A stretch of DNA of 64,000 bases from an archaeon (GTDB lineage Archaea > Thermoproteota > Thermoprotei_A > Marsarchaeales > Marsarchaeaceae): assembly GCA_021817005.1 (NCBI GenBank), contig JAKAWJ010000003.1, forward strand, positions 42,522 to 106,521. The letters run 5' to 3'. This document shows, piece after piece, positions 1 through 8,536 of the stretch. Position 1 is the first letter of the stretch, and each line of letters starts with the position of its first letter. Below the pieces are notes generated by a model. It saw only the letters and a program-made list of their open reading frames with translations. It was not told where the DNA came from and made no database searches. Made by a program: the position numbers and the translations under genes.

Positions 1-271
1 TCAAGCCTGCGTCCCGCACAATAAAAGAAGGTATGCCAAGCGAGTTTGCCTTTCTGGACAATGATAATACTTCGTTCTCGTTCGAAGCTCTTACCACTAT
101 TTTCTTCCAGCCGCAGCGGCGCCATCCCGTCGCCCATTCAGGTTTGAAATGTAAACACTCCTCATAGGCACCGAGCGAAGCATGAGCGACTTGCGCAGCT
201 ATCTTGCCACAGCCCAGGTGCAGGTCCTTCCTTACAGCGATTACTTGTTTGTAATCAGTCTCGACGGGCAC
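1..271 (-). CDS. pth2: Peptidyl-tRNA hydrolase Pth2, C-terminus cut by window edge
   Basis: Recycles peptidyl-tRNAs that drop off ribosomes. Reading the minus strand from a GTG at 271 gives 90 residues with the Pth2 hallmarks: a first strand KQVIAVRKDL (residues 8-17), the helix GKIAAQVAHA (22-31), a KKIVVRA strand near residue 54, and IPSFIVRDAGL where the window ends. About 25-30 C-terminal residues lie outside the window. An in-frame stop four codons before GTG limits the N-terminus. It is divergent from the flavoprotein at 312, with about 40 bp between them. The family assignment is secure; the GTG start is inferred. Confidence 0.85.
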   Translation of the reverse strand, partial: MPVETDYKQVIAVRKDLHLGCGKIAAQVAHASLGAYEECLHFKPEWATGWRRCGWKKIVVRASNENEVLSLSRKANSLGIPSFIVRDAGL

Positions 272-311
272 AAGACCAAATTAGCACCTTTACAATTTAA
301 GCGCTTTAGAG

Positions 312-1400
312 ATGCGCGTTGGAATCGCAGGGGGAGGCTCAGCAGGTCTGCTTGCTGCCTGCAGGCTGTCTCAAGAGGGATTTCAAGTCGAGCTCTTCGA
401 AGAGGACCCGGAGGTTGGCTACCCTGAACACTGCACAGGGATAGTTCGGTCAGATTTCTTTGAAACAATCCGCTACCCCGAGCTTTCTAGACTCGTGCTA
501 GCGAAATATTCGGGCGGAACTTTGCATATCGGTGACAATACGGCCCCCATAGGAATTGACACCGGTTCGGTAAAGGCGCTCATGATTGATAGACCGGCCT
601 ACGAACGCTCTCTTTCTGAAATCGCGGAGTCGAACGGAGTAAGAATTTACAAGTCGTCAAAGGTTTCAATCCGGAAAAAGGGCGAGAAGTATGCGCTCTT
701 ATCGCAGGAGGCGCTTCAGAGTTTCGACCTTGTTATAGGTGCCCGGGGGGCGCGTGCAAATCCATTCCTGCGGTTACTTCCCGGAATGCAGGCCAGAGTG
801 AAACTGAATCAAAGAATCAGCGAGGAGTTTGTGAGCGTTCTCGCGTCTCAGGACACTCCCGGTTTCTTCGGATGGCTTGCTCCTTATGGTGGAGGCAAAT
901 TTGCCAAGGTCGGGCTGGCCGCAAGGAGCAGGGTGCACCGCAGGTCAATAGCTTCCATTCTATCACGGTTTGGAATGGAGAGCGAAATTCTGGGTTATTA
1001 CGGTGGTTTGGTGGTTGTTGGCGGCGTGACAAGGGCTTCGCCGGACTCCAATTATTTGCCCCTCGGGGACGAGGGGGGACAGGTCAAGCCACTCACTGGA
1101 GGAGGGCTCGACCTAGCAGCGTTCGCGGTCAACTCGATGTTACATGATCTTGTCAATGGAGACACCAGCCTTTCTGGCTACAAAGCGTGGCTCAGGAAAT
1201 TGAAGCAGAGTTTGATGGCTTCAGAAATCGCGGCTAGGATGTTGTTTGGCATGCCAATTTCGCTCAAATGGAAGCTTGCGCACAGTCTCCTTGACTCACC
1301 GGGGGTGTCGAGGGTGCTTGCGGCATCGGATTTTGACGAGCACTCTGCGGTACTGAAAGAACTTGCTGTGTCCCGACTGACGGCGGCATTAATCGGCTAG
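312..1400 (+). CDS. Geranylgeranyl reductase family FAD-dependent oxidoreductase
   Basis: A flavoprotein of the archaeal geranylgeranyl reductase family, whose members hydrogenate isoprenoid chains of membrane lipids or quinones. The N-terminus has the FAD-binding dinucleotide fold (GIAGGGSAGLLAA, residues 4-16, and acidic VELFEED ending beta-2). Next comes the family signature GYPEHCTGIV around Cys41. A second FAD motif, LPLGDEGGQVKPLTGGG, lies near residue 250. Length 362 is close to that of archaeal homologues (about 390). It is a single gene divergent from pth2. Whether its substrate is archaeol precursors or another prenyl chain cannot be told from sequence. Confidence 0.8.
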   Translation: MRVGIAGGGSAGLLAACRLSQEGFQVELFEEDPEVGYPEHCTGIVRSDFFETIRYPELSRLVLAKYSGGTLHIGDNTAPIGIDTGSVKALMIDRPAYERSLSEIAESNGVRIYKSSKVSIRKKGEKYALLSQEALQSFDLVIGARGARANPFLRLLPGMQARVKLNQRISEEFVSVLASQDTPGFFGWLAPYGGGKFAKVGLAARSRVHRRSIASILSRFGMESEILGYYGGLVVVGGVTRASPDSNYLPLGDEGGQVKPLTGGGLDLAAFAVNSMLHDLVNGDTSLSGYKAWLRKLKQSLMASEIAARMLFGMPISLKWKLAHSLLDSPGVSRVLAASDFDEHSAVLKELAVSRLTAALIG

Positions 1401-1491
1401 CCCGCACCAATTGAAGTCAAGACTGGTGATTGATTCGGCTGTGCGCTCTTCCTGAAAGGGCTTTTATTGTACCGGGTGGCAAAGAGAAAAT

Positions 1492-1686
1492 GTGGCCAGT
1501 CCACAGCCATTGCAAGAGATTCAGCTACCAATCTGCAATTCGTGCAGGACCCCTATTATCCTGATAGAGAAGGGCACAAAGTTTCTGTGTCCCAAGTGCG
1601 GAGCGATTGTGATCTGGAGATGCGCTCGCTGCCGCAAGACAGGGACGACTTACAGATGTCCCGACTGCGGTTTCGAGGGTCCGTGA
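1492..1686 (+). CDS. Small archaeal zinc-ribbon protein (HVO_2753/COG2888-like)
   Basis: A 64-residue protein made almost entirely of two zinc knuckles. CNSC, CPKC, CARC and CPDC pairs alternate and the protein ends CGFEGP, the pattern of a widespread archaeal family predicted to bind RNA in translation. An AT-rich box (cttttattgt, about 1459-1468) lies about 30 nt upstream of the ATG, which suits a leaderless transcript. Its 3' end overlaps the tail of the convergent NOG1 gene by 37 bp. In many archaea this family sits next to elongation factor 1-beta, which is not seen here. Confidence 0.75.
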   Translation: MASPQPLQEIQLPICNSCRTPIILIEKGTKFLCPKCGAIVIWRCARCRKTGTTYRCPDCGFEGP

Positions 1687-2708
1687 GCATAGCGGTAAGA
1701 AAAAGGGCCCCGCCTACCGGCATACCATTCGCGCGCCTCGTCGATTATCTTCTGCTTTAACTCTGGGATACCATACCCTGTCTTGTTGGATATGTAATTC
1801 GACGGCGCTAAGGGTCCGGGAACTTCGTCAGCGTGAGTTGAGATGGTGATTAGCTTGGTGGCAGGCATCATTGTTCTCACCGAGTCGAGTATGGCCCACT
1901 GGTAAGTCATAGGATATCCTGCCCTCTCTGTTGGGTCCGTGAGAAATATTATGAAATCTGATAGATATCTGAGAGCGGCTACGCATTTCTTCTCTATCGA
2001 GCTTCTACGTTCGAGGGGTCTATCGAGCAATCCTGGGGTATCGAACACGAGTATTCTCGTTCCCCCGGAAACTATGTCTCCTGCATTGATTCGTTTGGTC
2101 GCGAAGGGATACGTTCCAATTTCTAGTTTTCTGTTGGTCAGATTGGAAACGAGAGAGGATTTGCCTACATGAGGGGCTCCGGCAACCACGACCTTGAATG
2201 ATGAAGAGTTTAGATCAGGGAGCTCTCCAAGCTGCATGCTGTACGACCTGATTCTGTCCAGTTTTGACCCGGCTCTCCTTACTATTGAGCCGCACCGGCC
2301 GAGAAATTGCTTCTTCAATTGGTCCGCATTCTCGCTAGGGTCCTGTATTCGCCTTAGACTGTCGAACTTCAGCCGGTCAATCACTTTGTAAGAGTCAAGC
2401 GCCTCTCCAAGCTCGCGGAGGAGTTTGTCGTAACCACTTGGATAGACAGCGTCGCAGAGATCAATGTGGAACAAATGCGCTGCCTCCACCTCTTTGTAGA
2501 TATGTTTCAGCTTCTGCATCTTCTGCCTGTAAAGCTTCGCGAAGAGGTTGACCTTTGTCTTTGCAAGCACTTTGCGCCTATCGGCTCTATCTATGCGTCC
2601 CACGTTAACCAGGAAGACACGTCGAAACAAGTTGTTTTCGAGGTCTGCACCCGAAGGCAGCGACGCCAGTTCGCGGAACGGGTTACGAATTATTTCTTGC
2701 TCTTGCAA
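1650..2708 (-). CDS. NOG1-type GTPase (Obg-related), ribosome assembly
   Basis: A translation-associated GTPase similar to eukaryotic Nog1, which acts in 60S subunit maturation. The N-terminal half (residues 1-165) is the helical NOG1 domain rich in Lys/Arg. The G domain starts with P-loop GAPHVGKS (177-184), followed by a threonine-bearing switch I (YPFATK) and DTPG (223-226). The G4 motif is read as THAD rather than NKxD, so guanine specificity may be altered. The C-terminus overlaps the zinc-ribbon gene; the start overlaps the DUF504 gene upstream by 26 bp, which suggests co-transcription. The long insertions of eukaryotic Nog1 are absent, as in archaea generally. Confidence 0.85.
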   Translation of the reverse strand: MQEQEIIRNPFRELASLPSGADLENNLFRRVFLVNVGRIDRADRRKVLAKTKVNLFAKLYRQKMQKLKHIYKEVEAAHLFHIDLCDAVYPSGYDKLLRELGEALDSYKVIDRLKFDSLRRIQDPSENADQLKKQFLGRCGSIVRRAGSKLDRIRSYSMQLGELPDLNSSSFKVVVAGAPHVGKSSLVSNLTNRKLEIGTYPFATKRINAGDIVSGGTRILVFDTPGLLDRPLERRSSIEKKCVAALRYLSDFIIFLTDPTERAGYPMTYQWAILDSVRTMMPATKLITISTHADEVPGPLAPSNYISNKTGYGIPELKQKIIDEAREWYAGRRGPFSYRYAHGPSKPQSGHL

Positions 2709-2973
2709 GGTCCCACTTTCTCGACTTCCACAGGATTTCAGAGCCAGCGGTTATTTCTACTATCCTGTGATAAGGGATATAGACTGCGTCATCTCCCAGA
2801 TTGAGCCTGAAATAATCACGGGCGACGAGCGTCACGGTTTCTATGCCTGCAGCCTTGACTTTTGCACCGTTCTCTTCTCGACTTACATAATAGACTCTTC
2901 TAAGCGGGGGGAGGCCCTTATCATGCAGGAGCCTATTGAGTGTATTTCTTATCTCGGACTGCATCGTTCTCAT
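2683..2973 (-). CDS. DUF504 (UPF0248) family protein
   Basis: A 96-residue protein of the DUF504 family. It shows the typical order: an N-terminal helix with LNRLLHDKG, a central strand with RVYYVSRE, and the family signature IPYHRIVEI near residues 65-73, followed by a tryptophan (LWKSRKW). DUF504 proteins are often encoded with RNA-processing genes and have no firmly established activity. It is the first gene of a probable two-gene unit with the NOG1 GTPase. It diverges from psmB across a 150 bp intergenic region. Confidence 0.72.
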   Translation of the reverse strand: MRTMQSEIRNTLNRLLHDKGLPPLRRVYYVSREENGAKVKAAGIETVTLVARDYFRLNLGDDAVYIPYHRIVEITAGSEILWKSRKWDLARARNNS

Positions 2974-3124
2974 AATGGTCTAGGCACTATTGTATAAGCA
3001 CAGACTGCCACGCCTGGAGCACCCGGTCGCCGCCACGATTTGAAACCCTAGGCTTCCCCAGCACCAACTTAGGTCGCGTTTACTTGCGAGCAAAAGAATC
3101 CTACGCTAGGGTTAAATTTGAGGG

Positions 3125-3754
3125 ATGCCCGACCAGTCCTTGATTATGGGTTACGAATTGGGTGTGGGCGGCACAGCAGTTGGCATCAGATCTGTTTCAG
3201 GGGTGGTCATTGCGGCGGATAAGAGGCTCGCCTATGGTTACACAATTCTCTCGAAGGCGGCGAAGAAAGTTTACGTCATTACACCCACAGTCGGAATTGG
3301 GTTTGCTGGTGTTATCGGGGACATGCAGGCGCTCGTCAGGAGGCTGGACTCAGCCGTTCGGCTTCGTGAAATCGAGAGTGGATCGCGTCTGACAGTAAGA
3401 GCCATTGCCAAGCTTACTAGCGTTATGCTGTACGAGGCTCGCATGACCCCTTATATTACGCAGTCAATTGTGGGTGGCTGCGACCAAACTGGATGCCATC
3501 TGTTCAGCATGGACGCACTGGGTTCGTTGCTTGAAGAAGACTTTGTGAGTGTTGGAAGCGGCGCTGCGGTCAGTATAGGACTTCTGGAGGAGAATTACCG
3601 CAAGGACCTCTCGCTTGAGCAGATGGCTGAGCTTTCGAAGAAAAGCCTTGGCGCCGCGGCCTCCCGTGATGCAGTGTCCGGGGACGGTCTCGACATGCTG
3701 CGAATTGACTCAACCGGGGTTAAAGAAGAGACCGTTGTATTCAGGTCGGTCTAG
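3125..3754 (+). CDS. psmB: 20S proteasome beta-type subunit lacking the catalytic Thr1
   Basis: A beta subunit of the archaeal 20S proteasome (209 aa). Aligning the conserved core puts VGI at positions 4-6, Asp32 at position 17, Arg34 at 19 and Lys48 at 33; Ser129- and Asp166-region motifs (GSGAAVSIG, SRDAVSGDG) are also present. Position 1, the nucleophilic threonine of active subunits, is then Gly16, with Thr at position 2. The subunit is therefore probably a structural, inactive beta subunit that needs an active partner encoded elsewhere, as known for crenarchaea with two or more beta genes. The N-terminal peptide of 15 residues may not be cleaved. Translin follows 6 bp after. Confidence 0.9.
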   Translation: MPDQSLIMGYELGVGGTAVGIRSVSGVVIAADKRLAYGYTILSKAAKKVYVITPTVGIGFAGVIGDMQALVRRLDSAVRLREIESGSRLTVRAIAKLTSVMLYEARMTPYITQSIVGGCDQTGCHLFSMDALGSLLEEDFVSVGSGAAVSIGLLEENYRKDLSLEQMAELSKKSLGAAASRDAVSGDGLDMLRIDSTGVKEETVVFRSV

Positions 3755-3760
3755 CTACTA

Positions 3761-4372
3761 ATGTCGAAGCAGTTTCTCCCGGGCGGTAAATCTGAACTGA
3801 GAACGGAACTGGAAGAGCTAGCTCGCGCGAAAGAAAAAACCGCGGAGCTCTGCGGCAGGATAATAGAAGAGGCCGGCACATCAATATCTCTGTTACACAG
3901 GGGGGAGAATTCAAAGTCGCGTCACCTTGTTCAGTCGTTGGGGGCCAAACTGAAGGAGCTGGACGCGCTGGTCAAAGACAAGCCGAGTCTTTCGAGAGTA
4001 TCTCTGGTGAAGGATGCGAAAATGGAATACGTGGAAGCAAGTGGTTTCTATTCGCTTGTCGCGAACGGAAGAATTCCATCACATCGAGAATTAGGCGTTG
4101 AACCGGATGAATTCCTTTTGGGTCTCGCTGACCTGATTGGGGAGCTCCGGCGCAGGTGCCTTGACGCCGTAAGGAAATCGGATTATGCGGAATCCGAGCG
4201 TAGCTTCGAGAAAATGGAGAAGCTTTACGAATTCGTCTGGCAGTTCGAATATCCCAAGCGGGAAGTGCGTGGACTCCGGCATAAACTGGACGTAGACAGG
4301 AGACTACTGGATGATACGCGTCTTATTCTGGCCCAATCGCACATTTCTCTGTCCTTCCAAAAGGAGCATTAA
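3761..4372 (+). CDS. Translin/TRAX family protein
   Basis: An archaeal translin homologue (203 aa), a family of all-helical octameric nucleic-acid-binding proteins related to the C3PO RNase. The sequence is almost wholly alpha-helical and charged, with the typical central EASGFYSLVANGRIPS segment (translin: E...Y..l..g.ip) and the C-terminal LRHKLDVDRRL helix. The acidic catalytic cluster of TRAX is plausibly kept (EYVEASG), so an RNase role is possible but unproven. It lies between psmB and ribK with 3-6 bp spacings, so the three genes are probably one transcript. Confidence 0.8.
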   Translation: MSKQFLPGGKSELRTELEELARAKEKTAELCGRIIEEAGTSISLLHRGENSKSRHLVQSLGAKLKELDALVKDKPSLSRVSLVKDAKMEYVEASGFYSLVANGRIPSHRELGVEPDEFLLGLADLIGELRRRCLDAVRKSDYAESERSFEKMEKLYEFVWQFEYPKREVRGLRHKLDVDRRLLDDTRLILAQSHISLSFQKEH

Positions 4373-4375
4373 ATC

Positions 4376-5077
4376 ATGGTGGCCATAAAGCGTGATTTTC
4401 TCGGCGAATCTGGGCAGAGGTGGTTTGACTATGCAGATATCCTTGTAGCGCTATCAGAGTTTGGAGGGTTACACGGTTATGTCCGCCTCTCGGGGTCCTC
4501 GCTTGGAAGCCTTCTCGGGATTTCCCAGCAAGCCGCATCTTCCAAGTTGCAACGGGCCTGTGATGCAAGATTGGTCGAGAAGAGGAAGACTGCATTCGGT
4601 TATGAATTCTTGATTTCTGCCTCGGCCAGGTCCCAGATTTCACGCTTTGTAGAGGGATTCGGAGAAAGGCCAGATTCATCATTCGTGGAAGGCACAGTAG
4701 CGAGCGGAGTTGGAGAAGGACGCTTCTTTCTTGAGCTGCAGGGGTACAGGAAGCAGTTTGAACAAATCTACCGGTTCAAGCCCTACCCCGGGACTCTCAA
4801 CATAAAGTGTGATGGAAACGTGTTCGCGGAATTCAAGAAATACCCTGCTAACGTAGTAAATGGATTTAGGACTAAAGGTAGAGTATTTGGCCTAGTTCTT
4901 ACCTATCCCGCGCGCATCTCATTCTCGGGAAAGGAGGCCGAATGTGTGGCGTTATTTCCGCAGATTTCTCGCTACGGCGATGATATGGCTGAGCTGATTT
5001 CGCATTTCTACCTTAGGAAAAAACTTGGTTTGGAAGATGGTTCGAAGGTAACGATCTGGCCGCTTATGAAAAAGTAA
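4376..5077 (+). CDS. ribK: CTP-dependent riboflavin kinase with N-terminal winged-helix domain
   Basis: Makes FMN from riboflavin using CTP, the archaeal route. Residues 1-95 form a winged-helix DNA-binding domain (helix-turn-helix around SLGSLLGISQQAASSKL) and residues 105-233 the RibK cradle-loop barrel. The barrel has GEGRFFL (113-119), PYPGTLNI (136-143) and the late segment ISFSGKEAECVALFP. The fusion to an HTH domain is known in several archaea and suggests self-regulation by flavin. Its last 14 bp overlap, tail to tail, the end of ribL, which catalyses the next step. So FMN and FAD synthesis genes are convergent neighbours. Confidence 0.9.
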   Translation: MVAIKRDFLGESGQRWFDYADILVALSEFGGLHGYVRLSGSSLGSLLGISQQAASSKLQRACDARLVEKRKTAFGYEFLISASARSQISRFVEGFGERPDSSFVEGTVASGVGEGRFFLELQGYRKQFEQIYRFKPYPGTLNIKCDGNVFAEFKKYPANVVNGFRTKGRVFGLVLTYPARISFSGKEAECVALFPQISRYGDDMAELISHFYLRKKLGLEDGSKVTIWPLMKK

Positions 5078-5735
5078 TAACATCCTTTACTCTCGCAATT
5101 ATTTGTGACGAGCTATTGAGGGGATAGTTCGTATATCTCTTGGTAGCTCTAGCCACCTTTGCGTGTAGTCCCCTCTCCTTGAGCTGTGTCTTCAGCTTCT
5201 CCTCAGGATACGGGTCATCCGGGCCCAAGAGTATGATGTCGGGGTCCACTTGTCTCACGGGCCTGAGGAAATCGTGCTCGTCACCTACCATCACTTGGTC
5301 CACAGGCTTTAGGTTCCTTACAACTTCCGCTCTTTGTTCCGCGGGAACTATAGGAGGTCTTCCCTTTGCTTTTTCAACGTTCGCGTCGGTGGCCACTACA
5401 ACGTAAACTCTGCCGAGCCGTTTTGCCTCCCAAAGCAGAGCAATATGTCCGGGATGTATCAGGTCCCATGTGCCGACAACCAAGACTTTCTTGGCTGTAT
5501 TTACCCATTGGGTTTTGTTACCTTTAGAGAGAGCGTGGCCGTCGGCCAACCCTTCAGCATAGCAAGCGCAGACGAGCGAGGTTGTGTAGTCTCCTTTCGC
5601 GAAATAATGTCTCGAATCGGCCGTATAGTCCCTAAGGCGCCTTGCGACCTCGCTGTTAGACATTTCCTGAGTGTGAATGAGTCCCTCAAGGTTCGAGATG
5701 TAGCTTGCTGCTAATCGCTCTAATCGACTTTTCAT
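5064..5735 (-). CDS. ribL: FAD synthase RibL with N-terminal DUF357 domain
   Basis: Adenylyltransferase converting FMN to FAD. Residues 82-223 form the nucleotidyltransferase fold with GTWDLIHPGH (88-97; the HxGH signature) and the C-terminal SSSQIIAR signature. Residues 1-75 match DUF357, a small helical domain that in many archaea is a separate protein. The family's FAD synthases are about 150 aa, so the fusion explains the extra length. The start overlaps the end of dphB by 50 bp, so translation may be coupled to dphB. Cytidylyltransferases of the same superfamily are the alternative, but the ribK neighbour favours RibL. Confidence 0.82.
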   Translation of the reverse strand: MKSRLERLAASYISNLEGLIHTQEMSNSEVARRLRDYTADSRHYFAKGDYTTSLVCACYAEGLADGHALSKGNKTQWVNTAKKVLVVGTWDLIHPGHIALLWEAKRLGRVYVVVATDANVEKAKGRPPIVPAEQRAEVVRNLKPVDQVMVGDEHDFLRPVRQVDPDIILLGPDDPYPEEKLKTQLKERGLHAKVARATKRYTNYPLNSSSQIIARVKDVITFS

Positions 5736-6522
5736 GAGATTCTATCAGCCTTGGTTCCGCTCCCAGAAAAATAAGGGCTCTTCTCTCAATATCGTCTAGG
5801 TAACCCGGAATGATGAGCGAATGCGGAACCATATTGTTCCTTAGGTCCGATAGCCTTTCGACGGATTCGCACACCGCAAGCTGCTCTCTCGAACCCAGTC
5901 TCGACAGACCGATACCGAGTACTTCTGAAGCTAGGAGTCCTTTTGCATGAATTGCTTTGCCAAATAGCTCCGCTCCTTCGCTGAATGTCATGAACTTTCT
6001 GTGGGGCAGATCTATATCCAGAAAGAAAAGTGTGTGTAGCCCCTGTGCCAGATTCCTGAAGGCTTTACTGAACTGAGATGTGGGGTGATAGAGCCCGGAG
6101 GGCGTAACTATTGTGGCGGGTGGACCGGCCTTGTATATCTGGAGGCCCGAGAGCGAGAAGGCTGTGGTATAAGCGGATACCCCTGGGATATATATAACAT
6201 CAAAACCCCTGGCTTTTGCGTCATTGCGAAGCGAAATATGGGTGGTTGCGATGAACGGATCACCAGCGGTAGCAAGTGCAACGTTCCTCCCAGCAGCCGA
6301 ATCCAGAAACTTCGTTATGCCCTTTCCTTCAAGCTCGTTCCGCTCCAAAACCATGAGTTTTTTCCCTATAAGCGACTCCAGTTCTTGTAGTTCTAGACCA
6401 AGCAGAGGGGATGTATACCCCTCAAAGTAAGCCGCGTCAGCTGACCTCAAAGTCTCTACGGCCGCGTTTGTCAGGCTCTCCCTGAACGCGAGGCCGAGCC
6501 CGACGAACGCAAGCCATGTCAA
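5686..6522 (-). CDS. dphB: Diphthine synthase
   Basis: SAM-dependent methyltransferase that methylates the modified histidine of elongation factor 2 on the way to diphthamide. It belongs to the tetrapyrrole-methylase fold: N-terminal LAFVGLGLA, the YFEGYTSPL segment, a central GDPFIATTH motif near residue 87, and IPGVSAYTTAFSLSGLQIYK around 117-136, which is close to archaeal and eukaryotic Dph5. Length 278 is normal. It lies 14 bp downstream of the thermosome gene in the same orientation and precedes ribL, so the three may be read together. Confidence 0.9.
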   Translation of the reverse strand: MTWLAFVGLGLAFRESLTNAAVETLRSADAAYFEGYTSPLLGLELQELESLIGKKLMVLERNELEGKGITKFLDSAAGRNVALATAGDPFIATTHISLRNDAKARGFDVIYIPGVSAYTTAFSLSGLQIYKAGPPATIVTPSGLYHPTSQFSKAFRNLAQGLHTLFFLDIDLPHRKFMTFSEGAELFGKAIHAKGLLASEVLGIGLSRLGSREQLAVCESVERLSDLRNNMVPHSLIIPGYLDDIERRALIFLGAEPRLIESHEKSIRAISSKLHLEP

Positions 6523-6536
6523 TGGAAAAAGGGGTT

Positions 6537-8189
6537 TTAGTCTGAACCTTCGTCTTTCTTGTCTGCGCCCTTGCCTGGACCCTTACCTGCTCCAGTTGAG
6601 CGAGCCGAAGCCACGATATCGTCTATTCGAAGGATTGCGCTGGCAGCCTCCACCGCTGAGCGTATCGCTTGGGTGGTAAGGTTTGCTGGTTCAATTATTC
6701 CTTTTTTGAGAGAGTCGATGGGCTTGCCGCTTACAATATCTAGCCCCATACTAGTTCCCTCGGCCTTTGTGTGAGCAGCACGGAGCTCAGTGATTACGTT
6801 GATGGGGTCCAGTCCCGCATTCTCGGCCAATCCTTTTGGAATCACCTCAAGAGCGTCCGCGAACGCTTCGACTGCAAGCTGTTCCTTTCCGCCTACTTTC
6901 GCAGCGTATGTTCTGACCCGCTTTGCAAGTTCAACCTGAGTCGCTCCGGCTCCCGGCAAGATCCTTGCATCCATCACGGCTGTTGCAACGGCTTTGAAGG
7001 AGTCGTGGAGTGAGCGCTCAATTTCGTCGACCGCACGTTCGAGCCCTGCACGAACAAGCACGCTCACAGCCCTAGGATTTTTGCAACCCTCAACGAAGAG
7101 CATCTTCTCATTCGCTATACTCCTCTCCTCGACTGTCTCGGCCTCGCCAAGATCGGCTGGTGAGAGGTCTTCAAGGGACGTGACAATCCTCGCCCCAGTC
7201 GCCCTAGAGAGCTTCTCCATGTCACTCTGCTTGGCCCGACGGACAGCCATGATTTTGTTCTTTGCGAGGAAATGCTGTGCGACATCATCGATGCCCTTCT
7301 GGCAAACAACTACTGTCGCACCGGCGCTCTTGAGTTTCTCAACCATCTCTTTGAGCAATGTCGACTCTTGGTCTATGAAGGCCTTCATTTGTTCCGGATT
7401 TGTGATTCGGATTTCGGCATCAATTTCCGTCTTTTCAATCTCCAAGGGGGAATCAAGAAGAGCAATCTTTGCCTTCTGGACGACTTTAGGCATACCCGGG
7501 TGGACAACTTCTTTGTCCACTACTACGCCCATAATTAGCTTGGTATCGAGAGCGCCTCCACCTTGCTTCTTTACGACCTGTATCAGGTCAACATCAACGT
7601 AGTCCTTGGTCCCGCGTTTTTCCGCGACTTGAAGCACCGCATCAACCGATATATCCGCCAGATGATCCTTCGCGTCAGAGACTGATTTGCTGTTCATTGC
7701 TGTGACCGCAATCTTCTTCAGAGTTGCTTTGTCATCAAGGGAGATGGGTTTCGCAATGCTATCAAGGGCTTTTAGAGCCTCATCTTCCGCCTTGCGATAA
7801 CCCGAGACGATCATAGTCGGGTGAACCTTTCTGTCCACGAGGTCTTCTGCCCTGCGTAGCAGCTCCCCTGCAAGAACAACCGTCGTTTTTGTGCCGTCTC
7901 CGACTTCGTCATCTTGCGTCTTGGATATCTGCACCATCAGCTTCGCAGCAGGGTGCTGCACATCCATATTTTTGAGAATGGTCGCACCATCGTTGGTTAC
8001 TGTCACTTCCCCAAGAGTATCGACAAGCATCTTATCCAACCCCTTGGGGCCCAAGGTGGTTCGTATTACTTCGGCCACAGCAACAGCGGCGGCGATGTTT
8101 CCATGGAGGGCTTCTCTACCTTGCGACCTTTGGGAGCCTTCCTTCAGTACAAGAACAGGCGCTCCGCCTAACGAGGGTACAGCAGTCAT
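6537..8189 (-). CDS. thsA: Thermosome subunit (group II chaperonin)
   Basis: ATP-driven cytosolic folding chamber subunit, 550 aa. Nucleotide-binding motifs TLGPKG (45-50), NDGATIL (66-72) and GDGTKT (97-102) are intact, and the C-terminal domain has GAGATQVELAKRV. The tail is a GKGPGKGADKKDEG run instead of the Gly-Met repeats common in other thermosomes. The gene is divergent from S17e; the intergenic region holds A/T-rich boxes on both strands. dphB follows closely. Archaea often carry two or three thermosome genes; only one is visible here. Confidence 0.95.
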   Translation of the reverse strand: MTAVPSLGGAPVLVLKEGSQRSQGREALHGNIAAAVAVAEVIRTTLGPKGLDKMLVDTLGEVTVTNDGATILKNMDVQHPAAKLMVQISKTQDDEVGDGTKTTVVLAGELLRRAEDLVDRKVHPTMIVSGYRKAEDEALKALDSIAKPISLDDKATLKKIAVTAMNSKSVSDAKDHLADISVDAVLQVAEKRGTKDYVDVDLIQVVKKQGGGALDTKLIMGVVVDKEVVHPGMPKVVQKAKIALLDSPLEIEKTEIDAEIRITNPEQMKAFIDQESTLLKEMVEKLKSAGATVVVCQKGIDDVAQHFLAKNKIMAVRRAKQSDMEKLSRATGARIVTSLEDLSPADLGEAETVEERSIANEKMLFVEGCKNPRAVSVLVRAGLERAVDEIERSLHDSFKAVATAVMDARILPGAGATQVELAKRVRTYAAKVGGKEQLAVEAFADALEVIPKGLAENAGLDPINVITELRAAHTKAEGTSMGLDIVSGKPIDSLKKGIIEPANLTTQAIRSAVEAASAILRIDDIVASARSTGAGKGPGKGADKKDEGSD

Positions 8190-8284
8190 ACTTGAATCAC
8201 TTTTTATGAAGAGGTGGTTTTGGGTTTTTTAACCTTACGAGCCAGCGGGCGCACCTTTGAGTGGGGCATATACTCGCGACTAGG

Positions 8285-8294
8285 TTATAAATAT
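8285..8294 (+). promoter_or_regulatory. TATA box of rps17e
   Basis: An A/T-only stretch, ttataaatat, 24-33 nt before the ATG at 8318. This is the spacing expected of an archaeal TATA box on a leaderless transcript, and it supports 8318 rather than the ATG at 8306 as the S17e start. Confidence 0.7.
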
Positions 8295-8317
8295 GGGACC
8301 AAAGAATGTGGGCTAGG

Positions 8318-8530
8318 ATGGGCAACATCAAGACGAGAACAATAAAGAGGGCCGGATACAAACTTGCCTCAACTTATCCAGAACTGTTTGCGAAGGACTT
8401 TGCTGAGAATAAAAAGGTCGTTGCGCAGCTCATGACCGCGGATTCCAAAAAGAGTCTGAACAAGGTGGCGGGTTACGTGACGCGTATCAAACGGAAGGAA
8501 GAACGACAAGAAGCCGTCTTGGACCAGTAG
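8318..8530 (+). CDS. rps17e: 30S ribosomal protein S17e
   Basis: Small basic ribosomal protein shared by archaea and eukaryotes. From ATG 8318 the protein reads MGNIKTRTIKRAGYKLASTY, matching the family N-terminus MG.I.t..iKR.a..L...Y. It continues with PELFAKDFAENKKVV and a C-terminal RIKRKEER tail (70 aa). The frame is open to an ATG at 8306, but the TATA position and homology both favour 8318. A C/D-box sRNA candidate begins 7 nt after the stop codon and may share the transcript. Confidence 0.9.
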   Translation: MGNIKTRTIKRAGYKLASTYPELFAKDFAENKKVVAQLMTADSKKSLNKVAGYVTRIKRKEERQEAVLDQ

Positions 8531-8536
8531 CCATAT

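Noticed and set aside
7000..7600. Long plus-strand ORF (about 200 codons) opposite the thermosome gene
   Set aside because: Ser/Ile-rich antisense shadow of a strongly conserved gene; no family resemblance.
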